Shown: positions 9,051-20,653, counted from the stretch's first letter. The stretch is DNA of 64,000 nucleotides from Leptothoe kymatousa TAU-MAC 1615 (GCF_018739865.1 NZ_JADOER010000008.1:107128-171127); one strand, 5' to 3'. Made by a program: numbers and translations. The notes: generated by a model from the letters alone, not told the origin.

Positions 9051-9430
9051 GACTATGCTTTAATTTAGCAACAGTATTTTCTTTGAACTTTCCAGACCTA
9101 TTCCATAGACTTCGGGATAGTTCAAAAAAATCTTGTGTGAAAATACGTAAATTGTCTTATACCTGCCCTTTTCACAGAAATCAGAACGGGTCAGCATAAT
9201 TCTCAAAAAACTGGTACGAAGACACATAAAGGCGCCGTCAATGTGGTCTCCCATGTCAGGAAAAGCGCTTTAGTTGTTGCTAACAATACAGCAACTATTG
9301 TTGCTATGCATGATGGACTTATAAACCGTCCGTAACAACAATCTTTAATGGGGCGCTAGAGCCTTGAACGTAAACCGTTTGGCCGGTTGAATGTCATGGA
9401 ATAAAGGTTTTTATAAATCGTCATAAACAA

Positions 9431-9461
9431 AGCGCAGGAGAGAAAAAATCTCTCCTGCGCT
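9431..9461. other. 13-bp perfect hairpin without clear T-run
   Basis: AGCGCAGGAGAGA (9431-9443) pairs perfectly with 9449-9461 across an AAAAA loop. Neither side has a solid run of T (plus side CTATAAATA, minus side TTGTTTATG). It may be a weak terminator or an RNA-processing structure. Confidence 0.55.
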
Positions 9462-9736
9462 CTATAAATATAGGTTGTTTGAACCTAAAATCTTTCCCTA
9501 TTCATCAGAGGCATTACACGTAATGCCCCTAACGCCCATATAAGTAGGTGAACTCAATCTTTTATAAGATATAAGCAAGCTGTTAAACTGCTTGGGCTCT
9601 GCCCCCAAACCCCCAATTTGGGGGGCTTTGAGTCTGGCATCCCCCAGAAGATAGCCCAAGGGGCATTCAAGAAAGGGGGATGGGATGGGGCCTCGATATC
9701 TGAAAATTAATGAGGATCACCTACTTACCGTTTGCC

Positions 9737-10771
<1,035 letters not shown>

Positions 10772-10911
10772 CTAAATACCCGGTCCAGCGCCGGACGGGT
10801 TGTGCAGCCTTTCATCCTACCAAACCATATGCCGCTGAGGTACGCCGCTGGGGTTTTGGCCATGGCCCCTGGGGTGGGTCTGGCCCGATGGGGAAGATTG
10901 CGATCGCAAAA

Positions 10912-10948
10912 AAACCTGGTAGGTTAACGGACAGAACCTACCAGGTTT
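10912..10948 (-). terminator. Intrinsic terminator of the PEP-CTERM gene
   Basis: A 14-bp perfect stem (AAACCTGGTAGGTT, 10912-10925, with 10935-10948) with a 9-base loop. On the minus strand it is followed by T residues (plus-strand A-run at 10908-10914). It lies about 50 bases after the stop at 11002. Confidence 0.85.
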
Positions 10949-11001
10949 ATAGCTACAGGCGACAATCACAGGCCACCCATGGCTATGGTTGAAGTGTTAG
11001 C

Positions 11002-11862
11002 CTATGCCATCAAACGACGACGGATGAACATGCCACCCATGGCTACTAGACCTAGTAGTGCACCGGGCTCAGGAGTCTCAGCCGCATCGGTACCTTCTTC
11101 AAAGTCAAAGGACTCGTCGCTGAAGCGGAAGGAATAGTTATCGGTTTCGAAACCGCCACCACCTTCTTGGGTGATTTTGATGCGGTTAAACAGACCGTCG
11201 GTCTCGTTCGCATAGAAGTGGACAAAACCGTTGTACTCATTATTTTGGTGAGCGGCTTGGGTGGGCAGCTTAGAGTCGCTAGAGCCAAACACATTGTTGT
11301 AGTCAAACAGACCCAGGCTAGTTTCAGCGCCGCTGTCGTCAACCTGCAAGAACTCAAACTTGTTCGAGGAACTCAATGCGCCCCAGTTCATGCCGAAGTA
11401 GTTGAGGCTATCGGCCAAATCAACGGTGACGGAATTGCCCTGGAATACGGCCAAATAGTCAGAGGTATTTTTCTCTGCATTGGCGCCTGTGGGTGCCCAG
11501 CGGTCACTCTTGATGTCTGTTCTGCTCTGGCCTAGGGCCTTATCAAAGTTAAATACCACGGACTCATTGCCGAAGGTGAATGCATTGCTCTTACCTTCAA
11601 CCGCTTTCCGTAGGCTGGAGTCGTTAAAGTCGATATTAGTTGTGCCGTCGTTGTAGTAGAAATCGGAATAGGCACCCAGGGAACCGTTAGCATCGTTGGT
11701 TAGGTTAATGCCCTTGGTTACCTTAGCTGTGATGCTGTCGATGGTGAACTCACTAAAGATAGGAAGTACTTCATCATCGTTTGCTTGAGCGACCGGTGCA
11801 AAAGCAAAAGGTGCCGTCATTGCAACAGCTGCAGCCAATAGGATGTGACGATTTAGTTTCAT
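11002..11862 (-). CDS. PEP-CTERM sorted exported protein
   Basis: Secreted protein with a C-terminal PEP-CTERM sorting signal, which an exosortase cleaves while the protein is transferred to the cell surface or released. The 286-residue product has a signal peptide (HILLAAAVAMTAPFAFAPVAQA). A beta-rich Asp/Asn-rich domain of about 220 residues follows. The C-terminus has TPEPGALLGL (the PEP motif), a short hydrophobic helix, and the basic end RRRLMA. It has its own terminator. The mature domain is not one I recognise (FHFYANETDG-like beta stretches). No exosortase gene is in the window; one must exist elsewhere for processing. Confidence 0.88.
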   Translation of the reverse strand: MKLNRHILLAAAVAMTAPFAFAPVAQANDDEVLPIFSEFTIDSITAKVTKGINLTNDANGSLGAYSDFYYNDGTTNIDFNDSSLRKAVEGKSNAFTFGNESVVFNFDKALGQSRTDIKSDRWAPTGANAEKNTSDYLAVFQGNSVTVDLADSLNYFGMNWGALSSSNKFEFLQVDDSGAETSLGLFDYNNVFGSSDSKLPTQAAHQNNEYNGFVHFYANETDGLFNRIKITQEGGGGFETDNYSFRFSDESFDFEEGTDAAETPEPGALLGLVAMGGMFIRRRLMA

Positions 11863-12318
11863 GGTTGAACAGTTCTCTTGGATATCTGAGTGAATAGCTT
11901 GGCTTGCGTGGTGCAGATGTGATTTCTGCTACAAGGTTGTACTCAGTATCACCAGTGGAAGGCCTACCTATTAACGATGAAACTACTGAAAATAGAGGGC
12001 TTGGCTCCTAGTTGATTTTTCTTGGATTGATTTAGATTTGACACATCTTCTGGATTTTTTTCAGTAAATATATGCAGGCGATAGTATCCCCAACCCCTCG
12101 CAATGTAAATCTCGCTGAGATTGGCTAGGCCGATTGCAGTAGTTATCTAGCCGATTGTTGCCAGCAGAGCCTAAGGGCAGGCCAGGCAAAGGGGCGTGGG
12201 ATATACAAAATTTATGCTGGCTTTCAGCACAAAAAAGCTGACCGGCCCTAGGACCGGTCAGCACTTAAAAAACGGATTGGGCCGAGTGAAAAGAAGACCC
12301 GAGTAGGGCCGATTTTCC
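11863..12318. other. Intergenic region
   Basis: It contains the upstream region of the PEP-CTERM gene, including GATTTGACACATCTTC near 12040, and the gatA terminator at 12237-12262. A 67-codon minus-strand frame at 12061-12264 has no recognisable features. I see no RNA gene. Confidence 0.4.
12237..12262 (-). terminator. Intrinsic terminator of gatA
   Basis: GCTGACCGG (12237-12245) pairs with CCGGTCAGC (12254-12262). On the minus strand it is followed by TTTTTT (plus-strand A-run 12231-12236). It lies about 60 bases past the gatA stop. Confidence 0.85.
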
Positions 12319-13764
12319 CTAGACAACCGGCATCTTTTCATGCCACGGGGTGGCACTTTCATAGGCGGAGGCCACCTCAAACAGGGTGTCTTCCCTCAGC
12401 ACGTTACCGATCAGTTGCATGCCAATGGGCATGCCCCCCTGGTCAAATCCGCAGGGCAAACTGATGCCGGGGAGTCCGGCCAGGTTGACGGTAATGGTCA
12501 TCAGGTCAGATAGATACATGCTCAACGGATCGTTGACCTTTTCCCCGGCTTTAAAGGCGGTGCTGGGTACCGTGGGCGTCATCAGCACATCCACATCTTT
12601 AAAGGCGGCTTCGAAGTCTTGCTTAATTAACGTCCGCACTTTCTGGGCCTGGAGATAGTAGGCGTCGTAGTACCCGGCGGAGAGGGCATAGGTGCCGATC
12701 ATGATGCGGCGCTTTACTTCAGGGCCAAAGCCTTCCGCCCGAGTTTTTTTGTACATGGACAGTAGGTTGTCTGTTTCCGTGCGCATGCCGTAGCGCACAC
12801 CGTCATAGCGGGCCAGATTGGAAGACGCTTCCGAGGGGGCAATGATGTAATAGGTGGGTAGACCATATTTAAAGCTGGGGCAGGAGATTTCGACAACCTC
12901 GGCACCCAGTTCTTTAATTTGGGCGATGGCGGCATCCATGGCCTTGGCCACGTCACTGTCTAGGCCTTCGCCAAAGGTTTCTTTTACCAGCCCAATGCGC
13001 TTGCCCTTGAGGTCGGTTTTGAGGTGCTTAGTATAGTCGGGAATATCCACCTTGAGGCTGGTGGAGTCTTTGTTGTCGTAGCCTGCGATCGCGCTGAGCA
13101 AAATCGCAGAATCCTCAACGGTGCGGCTAAAGGGGCCAATTTGGTCCAACGATGAGGCGAATGCCACGAGGCCATAGCGCGACACTAAACCATAGGTGGG
13201 TTTGAGCCCGACCACGCCACAGTAGGCGGCGGGTTGGCGAATCGAGCCGCCGGTATCGGAACCGAGGGAAATGGGGGCCTGGTCTGCGGCTACGGCGGCA
13301 GCCGAACCACCGGAAGAGCCACCGGGTACCCGGTCCGTATCCCACGGGTTAGCGGTGAGCTGATAGGCGGAGTTTTCGGTGGAGCTGCCCATGGCAAACT
13401 CATCCATGTTGGTTTTGCCTAGGAAAATCGCCCCCGCATCCGCCAACCGCTGGGTGACCGTCGATTCATAGGGGGGGATAAACCCAGCCAAAATTTTGGA
13501 GGCACAGGTGGTGCGAATGCCTTTGGTGCAAAGATTATCTTTTAAGGCGATGGGAATCCCAGCCAGGGGACCCAAGGGCGTGCCCGCTGCGATCGCTGCA
13601 TCCACCTGCTTTGCTTGGTCTAGGGCCTTGTCTGCGGTTACGGCCAAAAAACTTTGTAGTTTGGGCTCTAGCGTCTGTAACCGATCTAAATATTCTTGGG
13701 TGATTTCAACCGCAGTACGCTCTTTTCCAGTGAGCTGTTGCTGCAACTTGCGGATGACTGACAT
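12319..13764 (-). CDS. gatA: Aspartyl/glutamyl-tRNA amidotransferase subunit A
   Basis: Catalytic amidase subunit of GatCAB, which converts Glu-tRNA(Gln) to Gln-tRNA(Gln) in organisms lacking GlnRS, as cyanobacteria do. It is full length (481 residues). The amidase signature is intact: the catalytic Lys in [14 protein letters not shown] (about residue 77), [12 protein letters not shown] (about 150) and [18 protein letters not shown] (about 168-185) holding the two catalytic Ser. gatB and gatC are not adjacent, which is usual in cyanobacteria. Confidence 0.97.
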   Translation of the reverse strand: MSVIRKLQQQLTGKERTAVEITQEYLDRLQTLEPKLQSFLAVTADKALDQAKQVDAAIAAGTPLGPLAGIPIALKDNLCTKGIRTTCASKILAGFIPPYESTVTQRLADAGAIFLGKTNMDEFAMGSSTENSAYQLTANPWDTDRVPGGSSGGSAAAVAADQAPISLGSDTGGSIRQPAAYCGVVGLKPTYGLVSRYGLVAFASSLDQIGPFSRTVEDSAILLSAIAGYDNKDSTSLKVDIPDYTKHLKTDLKGKRIGLVKETFGEGLDSDVAKAMDAAIAQIKELGAEVVEISCPSFKYGLPTYYIIAPSEASSNLARYDGVRYGMRTETDNLLSMYKKTRAEGFGPEVKRRIMIGTYALSAGYYDAYYLQAQKVRTLIKQDFEAAFKDVDVLMTPTVPSTAFKAGEKVNDPLSMYLSDLMTITVNLAGLPGISLPCGFDQGGMPIGMQLIGNVLREDTLFEVASAYESATPWHEKMPVV

Positions 13765-14149
13765 TCTGACTCCTCAGTAGCCTAGCGATTCCAAGCTAAC
13801 AGTATAGGCGGGAATGGCGGGAATGAAACCAGCACTGTTTATGCTTTTCTGAGTAGCTAATCCAGGTGCTCCGGCGATGGCAATACGGCCATGGATGCCA
13901 AGGACGCATCAAACATTTTTAGGAAATATCTTGGGGAAATGTGTAGATGAGTACAATTTTTCCTATTATTTTTCTATTAAGTTTTTAATCAATGGGGAAC
14001 TGTTTTAATAAACCTGCCCTAACAGTTTTGTTTCCCCAGTAACTTCCTGAACTTTTTCTATGGATTAAGCGGCCCCCGCTTAGTCGCCAGCTTCTGCATA
14101 CTATTGTCACATATGCCGCAGCAACGTTATTCCGGTGCATCCGCTCACT
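13765..14149. other. Divergent intergenic region between gatA and the serine hydrolase gene
   Basis: AT-rich, 385 bp, with divergent genes on both sides, so it should contain both promoters. I see no hairpin with a T-run and no conserved RNA motif. Confidence 0.4.
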
Positions 14150-15520
14150 ATGTTCCTTTTTCAATCCCCTGCTAAACCTATTTGGCGTCAGACCTGGTTG
14201 CGGTTTTGCGTTATGTCAGGGAGTTTGGCTGGTTTGGCTGCCCTGGTGCTGCCCCAGCTGCCAGCGTCATGGTCAAAAACTCTCAGGGCCCAGGTGGCGG
14301 CCCAGCCTACTTTAATTTCTTCGGCCCTCCCCCCGGGCTCTGATGCGGTGCCAAACGTGGTCGCTGAGCCAAGGCCAGCCCCCATTGATAGTGTGGTGCG
14401 CCCCTATTTGGCCATGAGCCAACTGAGCTACAGTTTGACCGAGCATGTATTGGCAAAGCACCAGGCGGCTGTGCGCTACAAGCAGGCGGTTGCGATCGCT
14501 CAGCAAGCCCTGAATTTGCGACAGCAGGGTAACAGTGTGGAGTTAAAACGCCAGGAAATCGCCCTCTGGCAAGATGCGGTCAGTGCCCTGGGCACTATCC
14601 CCAGCGACACCCCTGAGTATGTGCAGGCCCAGGCAAAAATCAAGGAATATAGCACCATTGCCACCGTGGTCAACCGCTACCTCGAACGGCAACAGTCTGC
14701 CTTTTTAAAGCCCATTGCCGCCGCCGGGGGCAATGGGAGCGCGGTGCGCATTGGGCTTTGCCAGCTGGGCACCACCGAATGTCGTTCTTTCCAGGGCAAT
14801 GTGCCCCCGGTCAGTTTGGCCAGTTTAGTCAAGCTCCCCCTCGCCGTGGCCCTGATGCATCAGGTCACCAATGCAAAGGCCAGTCTCGATGAGCTGATCT
14901 ATATTGATCCCGCCAACTTTACTGAAAATGCCCAGGGGGCCAAAATTTTTGTCGAGAAAACCTACACCCTGCGGGAGGTGATGGTGCGCATGATTACGGA
15001 GAGCAATAATATTGCCACCAATCAGCTAATCGACTACATGGGCTACGACGCCATCAATGCGGCCCTAAAAGCAGAAGGGTTTACGGGCACCAGCGTGGGG
15101 CATAAGTTGGTGGGCAGTAAAACCTTCCCTAAGACCATGGGCGCCGGCCTGAATCGCAGCACCGCTGATGAGCTCACCCAGATGATGATGCGCATCTACA
15201 GCTTTACCAAAGACAGTGATGAAGAGATTCTCAACGCGCTGGTGGGGCAGTACGATCTCGATTTTGGCTATCGGGCCTTGGTTAAGGAAAAGCCCAATAT
15301 TTTTTGGATTGGGGAAAAAACGGGCCAAAATTCTCGCGTCATTGGCAGCACCGTTGCCTTTAAGGTGGGCGATGAACGCTATGTGATGACCGTCACCATT
15401 GATAAAAGTAAGAGCCAGGGGAGATTGCGGCAAATTATTCGGGATGTTGCTCGCCACGTGCTAGACCACGGTCCGCTGGATCAATCATCCACGGCTCCTA
15501 AAATCGCCCGTAATTTCTAA
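14150..15520 (+). CDS. Class A beta-lactamase-like serine hydrolase (PBP-like)
   Basis: Exported penicillin-recognising serine hydrolase. ATG 14150 (MFLFQSPAKP) starts a signal sequence with hydrophobic core GSLAGLAALVLPQLPA; ATG 14135 adds only five residues. A helical N-terminal extension of about 150 residues precedes the fold. Active-site motifs are SLVK (Ser225-Lys228), SNN (285-287) and KTG (390-392). The omega-loop ExxxN motif of true class A beta-lactamases is not visible: the region before GLNRSTADELTQMM has no RxExELN. This argues for a peptidoglycan-related or esterase role rather than antibiotic hydrolysis. Single gene, divergent from gatA. Confidence 0.82.
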   Translation: MFLFQSPAKPIWRQTWLRFCVMSGSLAGLAALVLPQLPASWSKTLRAQVAAQPTLISSALPPGSDAVPNVVAEPRPAPIDSVVRPYLAMSQLSYSLTEHVLAKHQAAVRYKQAVAIAQQALNLRQQGNSVELKRQEIALWQDAVSALGTIPSDTPEYVQAQAKIKEYSTIATVVNRYLERQQSAFLKPIAAAGGNGSAVRIGLCQLGTTECRSFQGNVPPVSLASLVKLPLAVALMHQVTNAKASLDELIYIDPANFTENAQGAKIFVEKTYTLREVMVRMITESNNIATNQLIDYMGYDAINAALKAEGFTGTSVGHKLVGSKTFPKTMGAGLNRSTADELTQMMMRIYSFTKDSDEEILNALVGQYDLDFGYRALVKEKPNIFWIGEKTGQNSRVIGSTVAFKVGDERYVMTVTIDKSKSQGRLRQIIRDVARHVLDHGPLDQSSTAPKIARNF

Positions 15521-15966
15521 CCCGTTTATCGTTTAGTTAAACCCGGATTAAGCATTAGCCTCCCCATCCATGGAAGCGGTCTCTATGGATTCGGTTTTGT
15601 GGGTTTAAATCCGTGGGATGATGGTCTTTTTTTTATAGATAGGAAAAGGCGTATTTATTATTAGAAATTAGTAGAAAAAACGAGTTGCCCCATGCATATG
15701 TTTGGTCTCTTATTGACGTGACACTTGCCAAAAAATATGCATGTTCTTTCTAGCAATGGTGTTCTTTTCTAAACACAGGGTTCCCTTGTAAAGGGGATTC
15801 CCATTTGCTTACCTTATATCGCCCATAGGTTATGTGCACAACCGATCCCATTCATTGAGTATTTCAGGACACAAAGCAAAAATAATTTGTTTCAACCTCT
15901 TGTCAAGGATTAGATACACCCTCAAACTAATAATGAATTAAAAAACTGCGCTAGTGAGACGATCCT
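15521..15966. other. Intergenic region upstream of glgC
   Basis: 446 bp of AT-rich DNA, no open frame. ATGCATAT (about 15693) and ATATGCATG (about 15737) form a loose inverted pair. It presumably holds the glgC promoter and 5' leader; no riboswitch motif is recognised. Confidence 0.4.
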
Positions 15967-17256
15967 GTGAAAAGAGTTCTTTCAATTATTCTCGGTGGCG
16001 GTGCCGGTACTCGCCTCTACCCTCTAACTAAGTTTCGTGCAAAGCCCGCAGTTCCCCTAGCTGGTAAATATCGATTGATTGATATTCCAGTTAGTAACTG
16101 TATTAACTCAGAAATCTTAAAAATCTACGTTCTCACGCAGTTTAATTCCGCCTCTCTCAATCGTCATATCACCCGCGCTTACAACTTTTCCCAGTTTAGC
16201 GATGGCTTTGTGGAGGTGTTAGCCGCCCAGCAAACCCCGGAGAGCCCCAGCTGGTTCCAGGGCACCGCCGACGCGGTGCGCAAGTACCTGTGGCTGTTTG
16301 AGAGCTGGGATGTGGATGAGGTGATCATCCTGTCCGGGGACCACCTATATCGCATGGACTACGGCCTATTTGTTGAGCGTCACCGCCAGACCGGGGCAGA
16401 CATTACCCTGTCGGTGGTGCCCGTGGGTTACAAGGTGGCCCCAAGCTTTGGCCTGATGAAAATCGATGGGTCTGGTCGCGTCGTAGACTTCCACGAGAAA
16501 CCCAAGGGTGACGATCTAGAGGCGATGAAGGTGGACACGACCACCCTGGGGCTGAGCCCCGAGCAAGCGAAGGATAATCCCTTTATTGCGTCCATGGGCA
16601 TTTACGTCTTTAAAAAGCAGACGCTGATCGATCTATTGCGTCGCTCCCCCGAACAGACGGACTTTGGTAAGGAAATTATTCCTGGGTCTGCCCGTGACTA
16701 CAACGTTCAGGCCTATCTATTTGATGGCTATTGGGAAGACATTGGGACCATTGAGGCGTTTTTCAATGCCAACCTAGCCCTCACCCAGCAGCCCCATCCC
16801 CCCTTTAGCTTCTACGAAGAGAACGCCCCCATCTATACCCGGGCCCGCTACTTGCCCCCCAGTAAGGTGTGGAACTCTAAAATTACTGAGTCAATTGTGG
16901 GTGATGGCTGCATTCTCAAGGAGTGCAGTATCCACCGTACGGTGATCGGTTTGCGCCAGCGCATTGGGGCCAACTGCGAAATTGAAGATGCCTTGTTAAT
17001 GGGGGCGGACTACTATGAGTCGTCTTCCGAGGGGCAGCAGCACCTTACCCGTGGCAAAATTCCGGTGGGGATTGGCGAAGGTACCATTATTAAGCAGGCC
17101 ATTGTGGACAAAAATGCCCGCATTGGTCGCAATGTGAAAATTGTGAATAAGGAAAATATCCAGGAAGCTGAACGGGAAGATCTAGGCTTCTACATTCGCA
17201 GCGGTATTGTTGTGGTGCTTAAGAATGCTGTAATTCCTGACGGCATGATTATTTAA
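15967..17256 (+). CDS. glgC: Glucose-1-phosphate adenylyltransferase (ADP-glucose pyrophosphorylase)
   Basis: Makes ADP-glucose from ATP and glucose-1-phosphate, the committed step of glycogen synthesis; cyanobacterial enzymes are activated by 3-phosphoglycerate. It has 429 residues, the typical cyanobacterial length. The GTG start gives the conserved [21 protein letters not shown]. Other signatures are [20 protein letters not shown], the [16 protein letters not shown] substrate region, [10 protein letters not shown], and the C-terminal left-handed beta-helix with [21 protein letters not shown] strong hairpin follows at 17305. Expressed alone. Confidence 0.97.
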   Translation: MKRVLSIILGGGAGTRLYPLTKFRAKPAVPLAGKYRLIDIPVSNCINSEILKIYVLTQFNSASLNRHITRAYNFSQFSDGFVEVLAAQQTPESPSWFQGTADAVRKYLWLFESWDVDEVIILSGDHLYRMDYGLFVERHRQTGADITLSVVPVGYKVAPSFGLMKIDGSGRVVDFHEKPKGDDLEAMKVDTTTLGLSPEQAKDNPFIASMGIYVFKKQTLIDLLRRSPEQTDFGKEIIPGSARDYNVQAYLFDGYWEDIGTIEAFFNANLALTQQPHPPFSFYEENAPIYTRARYLPPSKVWNSKITESIVGDGCILKECSIHRTVIGLRQRIGANCEIEDALLMGADYYESSSEGQQHLTRGKIPVGIGEGTIIKQAIVDKNARIGRNVKIVNKENIQEAEREDLGFYIRSGIVVVLKNAVIPDGMII

Positions 17257-17304
17257 GGCCTTGGGGTGGCTCCGCTCACCGGCGGTGTTGCCTAATTATT
17301 TATG

Positions 17305-17348
17305 TTTACGCCAAAGGGCTTCCAACATTGGAAGCCCTTTGGCGTAAA
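17305..17348 (+). terminator. 20-bp perfect hairpin after glgC
   Basis: TTTACGCCAAAGGGCTTCCA (17305-17324) pairs perfectly with 17329-17348 across an ACAT loop. There is no T-run beyond the TTT built into the stem, but position and stability suggest termination or 3'-end protection for glgC. Confidence 0.7.
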
Positions 17349-17451
17349 TGCGGTTCCTAAAGCTTGGGTTTATTCTGGAGGTAAGGCACCGGATTGTTGT
17401 TTTTGCTCTGGGGTGGCGTTGTTTCCTGTTCCATCTCACCTCTATTGACCT

Positions 17452-18678
17452 ATGGATTTTGGCGAAAGTTTTCAAATGGCTGTGAAAACGCTGGCTGCCA
17501 GCAAACTTCGCAGTGGACTAACCATGCTGGGCATCATCATTGGCAATGCATCGGTTATTTCCATGGTGGGTCTGGGGGAAGGGGGGCGGCTTTATATCAA
17601 TCAGCAGTTGCAAAGCTTGGGACCCAATATTTTGTTTATTGTGCCGGGCAACCGAGAGACGCGACGGCTAGGGGGCTTAGAAACGTCTCGCAACCTGGTG
17701 TTAGCCGATGCCGAAGCCATTGCCCAACAGGTTCCCTCTGTGGTGGATGTGGCGGCTGAGAATACGACACCGGGGCTGATCACCTTTCTCAATCGCAATG
17801 CCAATGCCAGTGTGATTGGTACAAATCCGGCATTTATTACGGTGCGCAACTTCACCACGGACCAAGGGCGGTTCCTGGGGGATTTGGACATGCAGCGGAA
17901 TAGTGCTGTGGCGGTGTTGGGCAATGCCCTGGCGGAACGATTGTTTGAGGACCAAGTGGCCCTAGGCCAGTCTATTCGCGTTAATAATGTCACCTTTGAG
18001 GTGGTGGGGGTGCTGGCGGTCCAGGGGTCAAACCTGGGGGTAAATTATGATGATGCGGTGATAATTCCCATTACGACCCAGGCGAGTCGCCTGGTGGGAC
18101 GCACCTCTCCCTTTGGCATTGAGGTGAGTTTTATCTCGGCGACGGCGCGGGATTCGGAGAGTTTGCAAACGGCGGAATTTCAGGTGACCAATCTGTTGCG
18201 TTTGCGCCACGGCATTGTGGACCCGGCGGAAGATGACTTTTTTATTCAAAACCAGGATACGTTGCTGAGTATTGCCGATACGATTACGGGGGCGTTGACC
18301 CTGATGCTGGCTGCGATCGCAAGCATTTCCTTGCTAGTGGGGGGCATTGGCATCATGAACATCATGTTGGTATCGGTGCGGGAGCGGACCCAAGAAATTG
18401 GCCTGCGTAAGGCCATTGGCGCGTCCCAACAAGATATTCTCCTCCAGTTTTTAATCGAGGCCGTCATTCTCTCTGCCGCCGGTGGCGTCATCGGCACCCT
18501 TGTGGGCGTCAGCGGCATTAGTTTACTGAGTTTGCTCACCCCGTTTGAAGCCACCGCCTCCGGCGCGGCGATTGTCCTGGCGGTGGGGGTGTCGGGCAGC
18601 ATTGGCTTATTCTTTGGGGTGATTCCCGCTCGCCAGGCGGCCAAGTTAGATCCCATTGTGGCCCTGAGAAGTATTTAA
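17452..18678 (+). CDS. ABC transporter permease, MacB/FtsX type
   Basis: Inner-membrane permease of a mechanotransmission-type ABC system. The 408-residue protein has the MacB_PCD layout. A cytoplasmic start (MDFGESFQMAVKTLAASKLRSGLT) leads into membrane helix 1 (LGIIIGNASVISMVGLG), then a periplasmic domain of about 230 residues. Three C-terminal helices follow, with the FtsX motif SISLLVGGIGIMNIMLVSVRERT.EIGLRKAIGA. The next gene, 110 bp downstream, encodes the cognate ATPase. Unlike E. coli MacB the ATPase is separate. No TolC or MacA-like partner lies in the immediate neighbourhood, so the substrate is unknown. Confidence 0.92.
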   Translation: MDFGESFQMAVKTLAASKLRSGLTMLGIIIGNASVISMVGLGEGGRLYINQQLQSLGPNILFIVPGNRETRRLGGLETSRNLVLADAEAIAQQVPSVVDVAAENTTPGLITFLNRNANASVIGTNPAFITVRNFTTDQGRFLGDLDMQRNSAVAVLGNALAERLFEDQVALGQSIRVNNVTFEVVGVLAVQGSNLGVNYDDAVIIPITTQASRLVGRTSPFGIEVSFISATARDSESLQTAEFQVTNLLRLRHGIVDPAEDDFFIQNQDTLLSIADTITGALTLMLAAIASISLLVGGIGIMNIMLVSVRERTQEIGLRKAIGASQQDILLQFLIEAVILSAAGGVIGTLVGVSGISLLSLLTPFEATASGAAIVLAVGVSGSIGLFFGVIPARQAAKLDPIVALRSI

Positions 18679-18788
18679 GATAAAACGGTGAGTGGTGAAC
18701 GGTCCCGTCTGGCACCAGGCGTTGCGGCCACACTTACCCGCGCAGCGCACTCACGCCCCCCTAGCGAGCCTTGGGCTCGGAACTCCCC

Positions 18789-19505
18789 ATGTCTGCCCTA
18801 ATCACCCTGCAAAACATTGCCAAAGTCTACGGTAGCGACAATACCGAGGTAAAAGCGCTGTGGGATGTCAATCTCACCATCACCCAGGGAGACTATTGCT
18901 CCATCATGGGCCCCTCTGGGTCTGGTAAATCCACCGCCATGAATGTGATTGGCTGCCTCGATCGGCCCACCCAGGGCCAATATTTGTTTGATGGCCAGGA
19001 TGTGGCCCAGCTAGATGACGATGCCCTGGCCATCATTCGTAACCGTAAAATTGGGTTTGTGTTCCAGCAATTTCATTTGTTGCCCCAGCTAAGTGCCTTA
19101 GACAATGTGGCCCTACCCATGGTTTACGGTGGTGTGCCCCCGGCAGAGCGCCGCCAGCGAGCGGCCGAGGCCTTGCAGCGGGTGGGGTTAGCCAATCGCC
19201 TGACCAATAAACCCAGCCAGCTATCGGGGGGGCAGCAACAGCGGGTGGCCATTGCCCGTGCCATTGTCAATCGTCCCCTCTTGTTGCTGGCGGATGAACC
19301 CACCGGGGCATTGGATACCACCACCACCGAAGAAGTGATGGCGATTTTTGCAGAGCTAAATCAGGGCGGCATCACCGTGGTGATGGTGACCCACGAACCC
19401 GCTGTGGCCCGGTTAACCCAACGGGTGGTGTGGTTTCGCGATGGCCAGGTGATCCATACCCACATGGATCCCGAAGAGATTAGCTACGGCACGTTGGTGG
19501 GCTAG
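18789..19505 (+). CDS. ABC transporter ATP-binding protein, MacB/LolD type
   Basis: Energises the FtsX-type permease upstream. All ABC motifs are intact: Walker [11 protein letters not shown]-loop [17 protein letters not shown], signature [14 protein letters not shown], Walker [15 protein letters not shown] and the H-loop histidine in [10 protein letters not shown] 18789 ([15 protein letters not shown]) fits the family start; the frame is open to an ATG at 18771. The length (238 residues) is standard for LolD/MacB-like ATPases. Confidence 0.93.
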   Translation: MSALITLQNIAKVYGSDNTEVKALWDVNLTITQGDYCSIMGPSGSGKSTAMNVIGCLDRPTQGQYLFDGQDVAQLDDDALAIIRNRKIGFVFQQFHLLPQLSALDNVALPMVYGGVPPAERRQRAAEALQRVGLANRLTNKPSQLSGGQQQRVAIARAIVNRPLLLLADEPTGALDTTTTEEVMAIFAELNQGGITVVMVTHEPAVARLTQRVVWFRDGQVIHTHMDPEEISYGTLVG

Positions 19506-19719
19506 GCCCCGTTGAGAATTTGTGAGAATTTGGTGAAACCTTGACATGGGTTTCACCCCGGCTTCAGTAAAATTACCGGATTTAGATGGTAGGCTAGGAC
19601 CCATTGCTTTATGTAAATTTCATTAAGAATATTTGAAATTACATAGGGCTCGATTAAGACCGTCTACTATGTGGCGATTTCATTCGCTGGAGCAATTACT
19701 CATTTAGGGGAAGTGTCCA

Positions 19720-20580
19720 ATGAACCTAGGTCATCGCTACGGAGTATCACTGTTGTTGGCGTTGAGTCTGGCTGCGTCTAAGCCCGCCTTTGCCCAGGGG
19801 AACCGCAATGCAGAGGCCGCCGTGGAACAAGGGGTGATCCATGTGCAGCAAGGGCAGTTAGATGCTGCGATCGCATCTTTTCAAAGCGCCATTGCCCTAG
19901 ATCCCACCCTGTCGATCGCCCACTACAACCTGGGGTTAGCCTATCGCGAACAGCGCCAGATGCAGTCGGCAGCGGATGCCTTTTGGCAAGCCACCCAGGC
20001 CGATCCAAACTTCACCATGGCCTATGTAAATCTAGGGGCTGCCCTATTGGATGGCGGCAATGTTACCCAGGCCGAAAGCTATCTCCAAAGGGCTGTTTCC
20101 CTGGAACCGCAGCTGGGGTTGGCCCACTACAACCTGGGCCTGGTCCAGCGCCGTCAAAGTAAGCTGGTGGAAGCCCTAGAGTCCTTCAAGTCAGCGGCTG
20201 AATATAGCCCCCAGGCACCGGAAGTACACTATCAAATTGGTTTACTCTACATCCAAGATAGCCAGTTGGAGGGTGCTATCCAAGCCCTAGAAACAGCCGT
20301 CAGTATCGATAACAACTACCCAGAAGCCTACTACAGCCTGGGCATTGCCTACCTGGGGAAAGGCTCGCCAGAAACCGCCTTGGGCCATTTTGACCGCTCA
20401 ATTGCCCTGTTCCCCACCTTTGGCCACGCCTACTATTCCAAAGGCGTTGCCCTGGTTCAGCTGGGGCGTACCGACGAGGCAGAACAGGTGCTACAACAGG
20501 CCCTAAATCTGTACATCAACCAAGGACGGGGGGAATGGGTTGCCAATACCCAAGCCCAGTTAGATGGCCTGCGGCCATAG
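19720..20580 (+). CDS. Exported TPR-repeat protein
   Basis: A 286-residue protein made of about seven tetratricopeptide repeats, a scaffold for protein binding. It starts with a signal peptide (YGVSLLLALSLAASKPAFAQG). Repeats are obvious by the spaced motif (AHYNLGLAYRE, AYVNLGAALLD, AHYNLGLVQRR, VHYQIGLLYI, AYYSLGIAYL, AYYSKGVALV). A purine-rich AGGGGAAGTG precedes the ATG. A strong terminator directly follows, so it is a single gene. The binding partner is unknown; periplasmic or surface location is inferred. Confidence 0.87.
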   Translation: MNLGHRYGVSLLLALSLAASKPAFAQGNRNAEAAVEQGVIHVQQGQLDAAIASFQSAIALDPTLSIAHYNLGLAYREQRQMQSAADAFWQATQADPNFTMAYVNLGAALLDGGNVTQAESYLQRAVSLEPQLGLAHYNLGLVQRRQSKLVEALESFKSAAEYSPQAPEVHYQIGLLYIQDSQLEGAIQALETAVSIDNNYPEAYYSLGIAYLGKGSPETALGHFDRSIALFPTFGHAYYSKGVALVQLGRTDEAEQVLQQALNLYINQGRGEWVANTQAQLDGLRP

Positions 20581-20609
20581 GTGCGGCCGGCCGGTTTAAG
20601 CATTAAGAA

Positions 20610-20640
20610 GGGTGCGGTGAAACACCGCACCCTTTTTTTA
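20610..20640 (+). terminator. Intrinsic terminator
   Basis: GGGTGCGGTG (20610-20619), AAA loop, CACCGCACCC (20623-20632), then TTTTTTT. A textbook rho-independent terminator for the TPR gene. Confidence 0.95.
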
Positions 20641-20653
20641 TATTGGGCTCGTT

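Larger units (their letters stand above)
8720..9736. other. 1-kb gene-free region with repeat and hairpins
   Basis: No convincing gene. It holds the 103-bp dispersed repeat (8948-9050), a 13-bp perfect hairpin (9431-9461), an 8-bp inverted repeat GGCATTAC..GTAATGCC at 9510-9527, and C/G-tract hairpins around 9600-9680 (CCCCCAATTTGGGG type) that are common behind cyanobacterial genes. A 64-codon frame at 9060-9254 (minus) has no recognisable features and I reject it. Confidence 0.5.

Noticed and set aside
9060..9254. 64-codon minus-strand frame next to the 103-bp repeat
   Set aside because: Considered as a transposase remnant, but there is no DDE or HTH pattern and it starts right beside the repeat only by chance.
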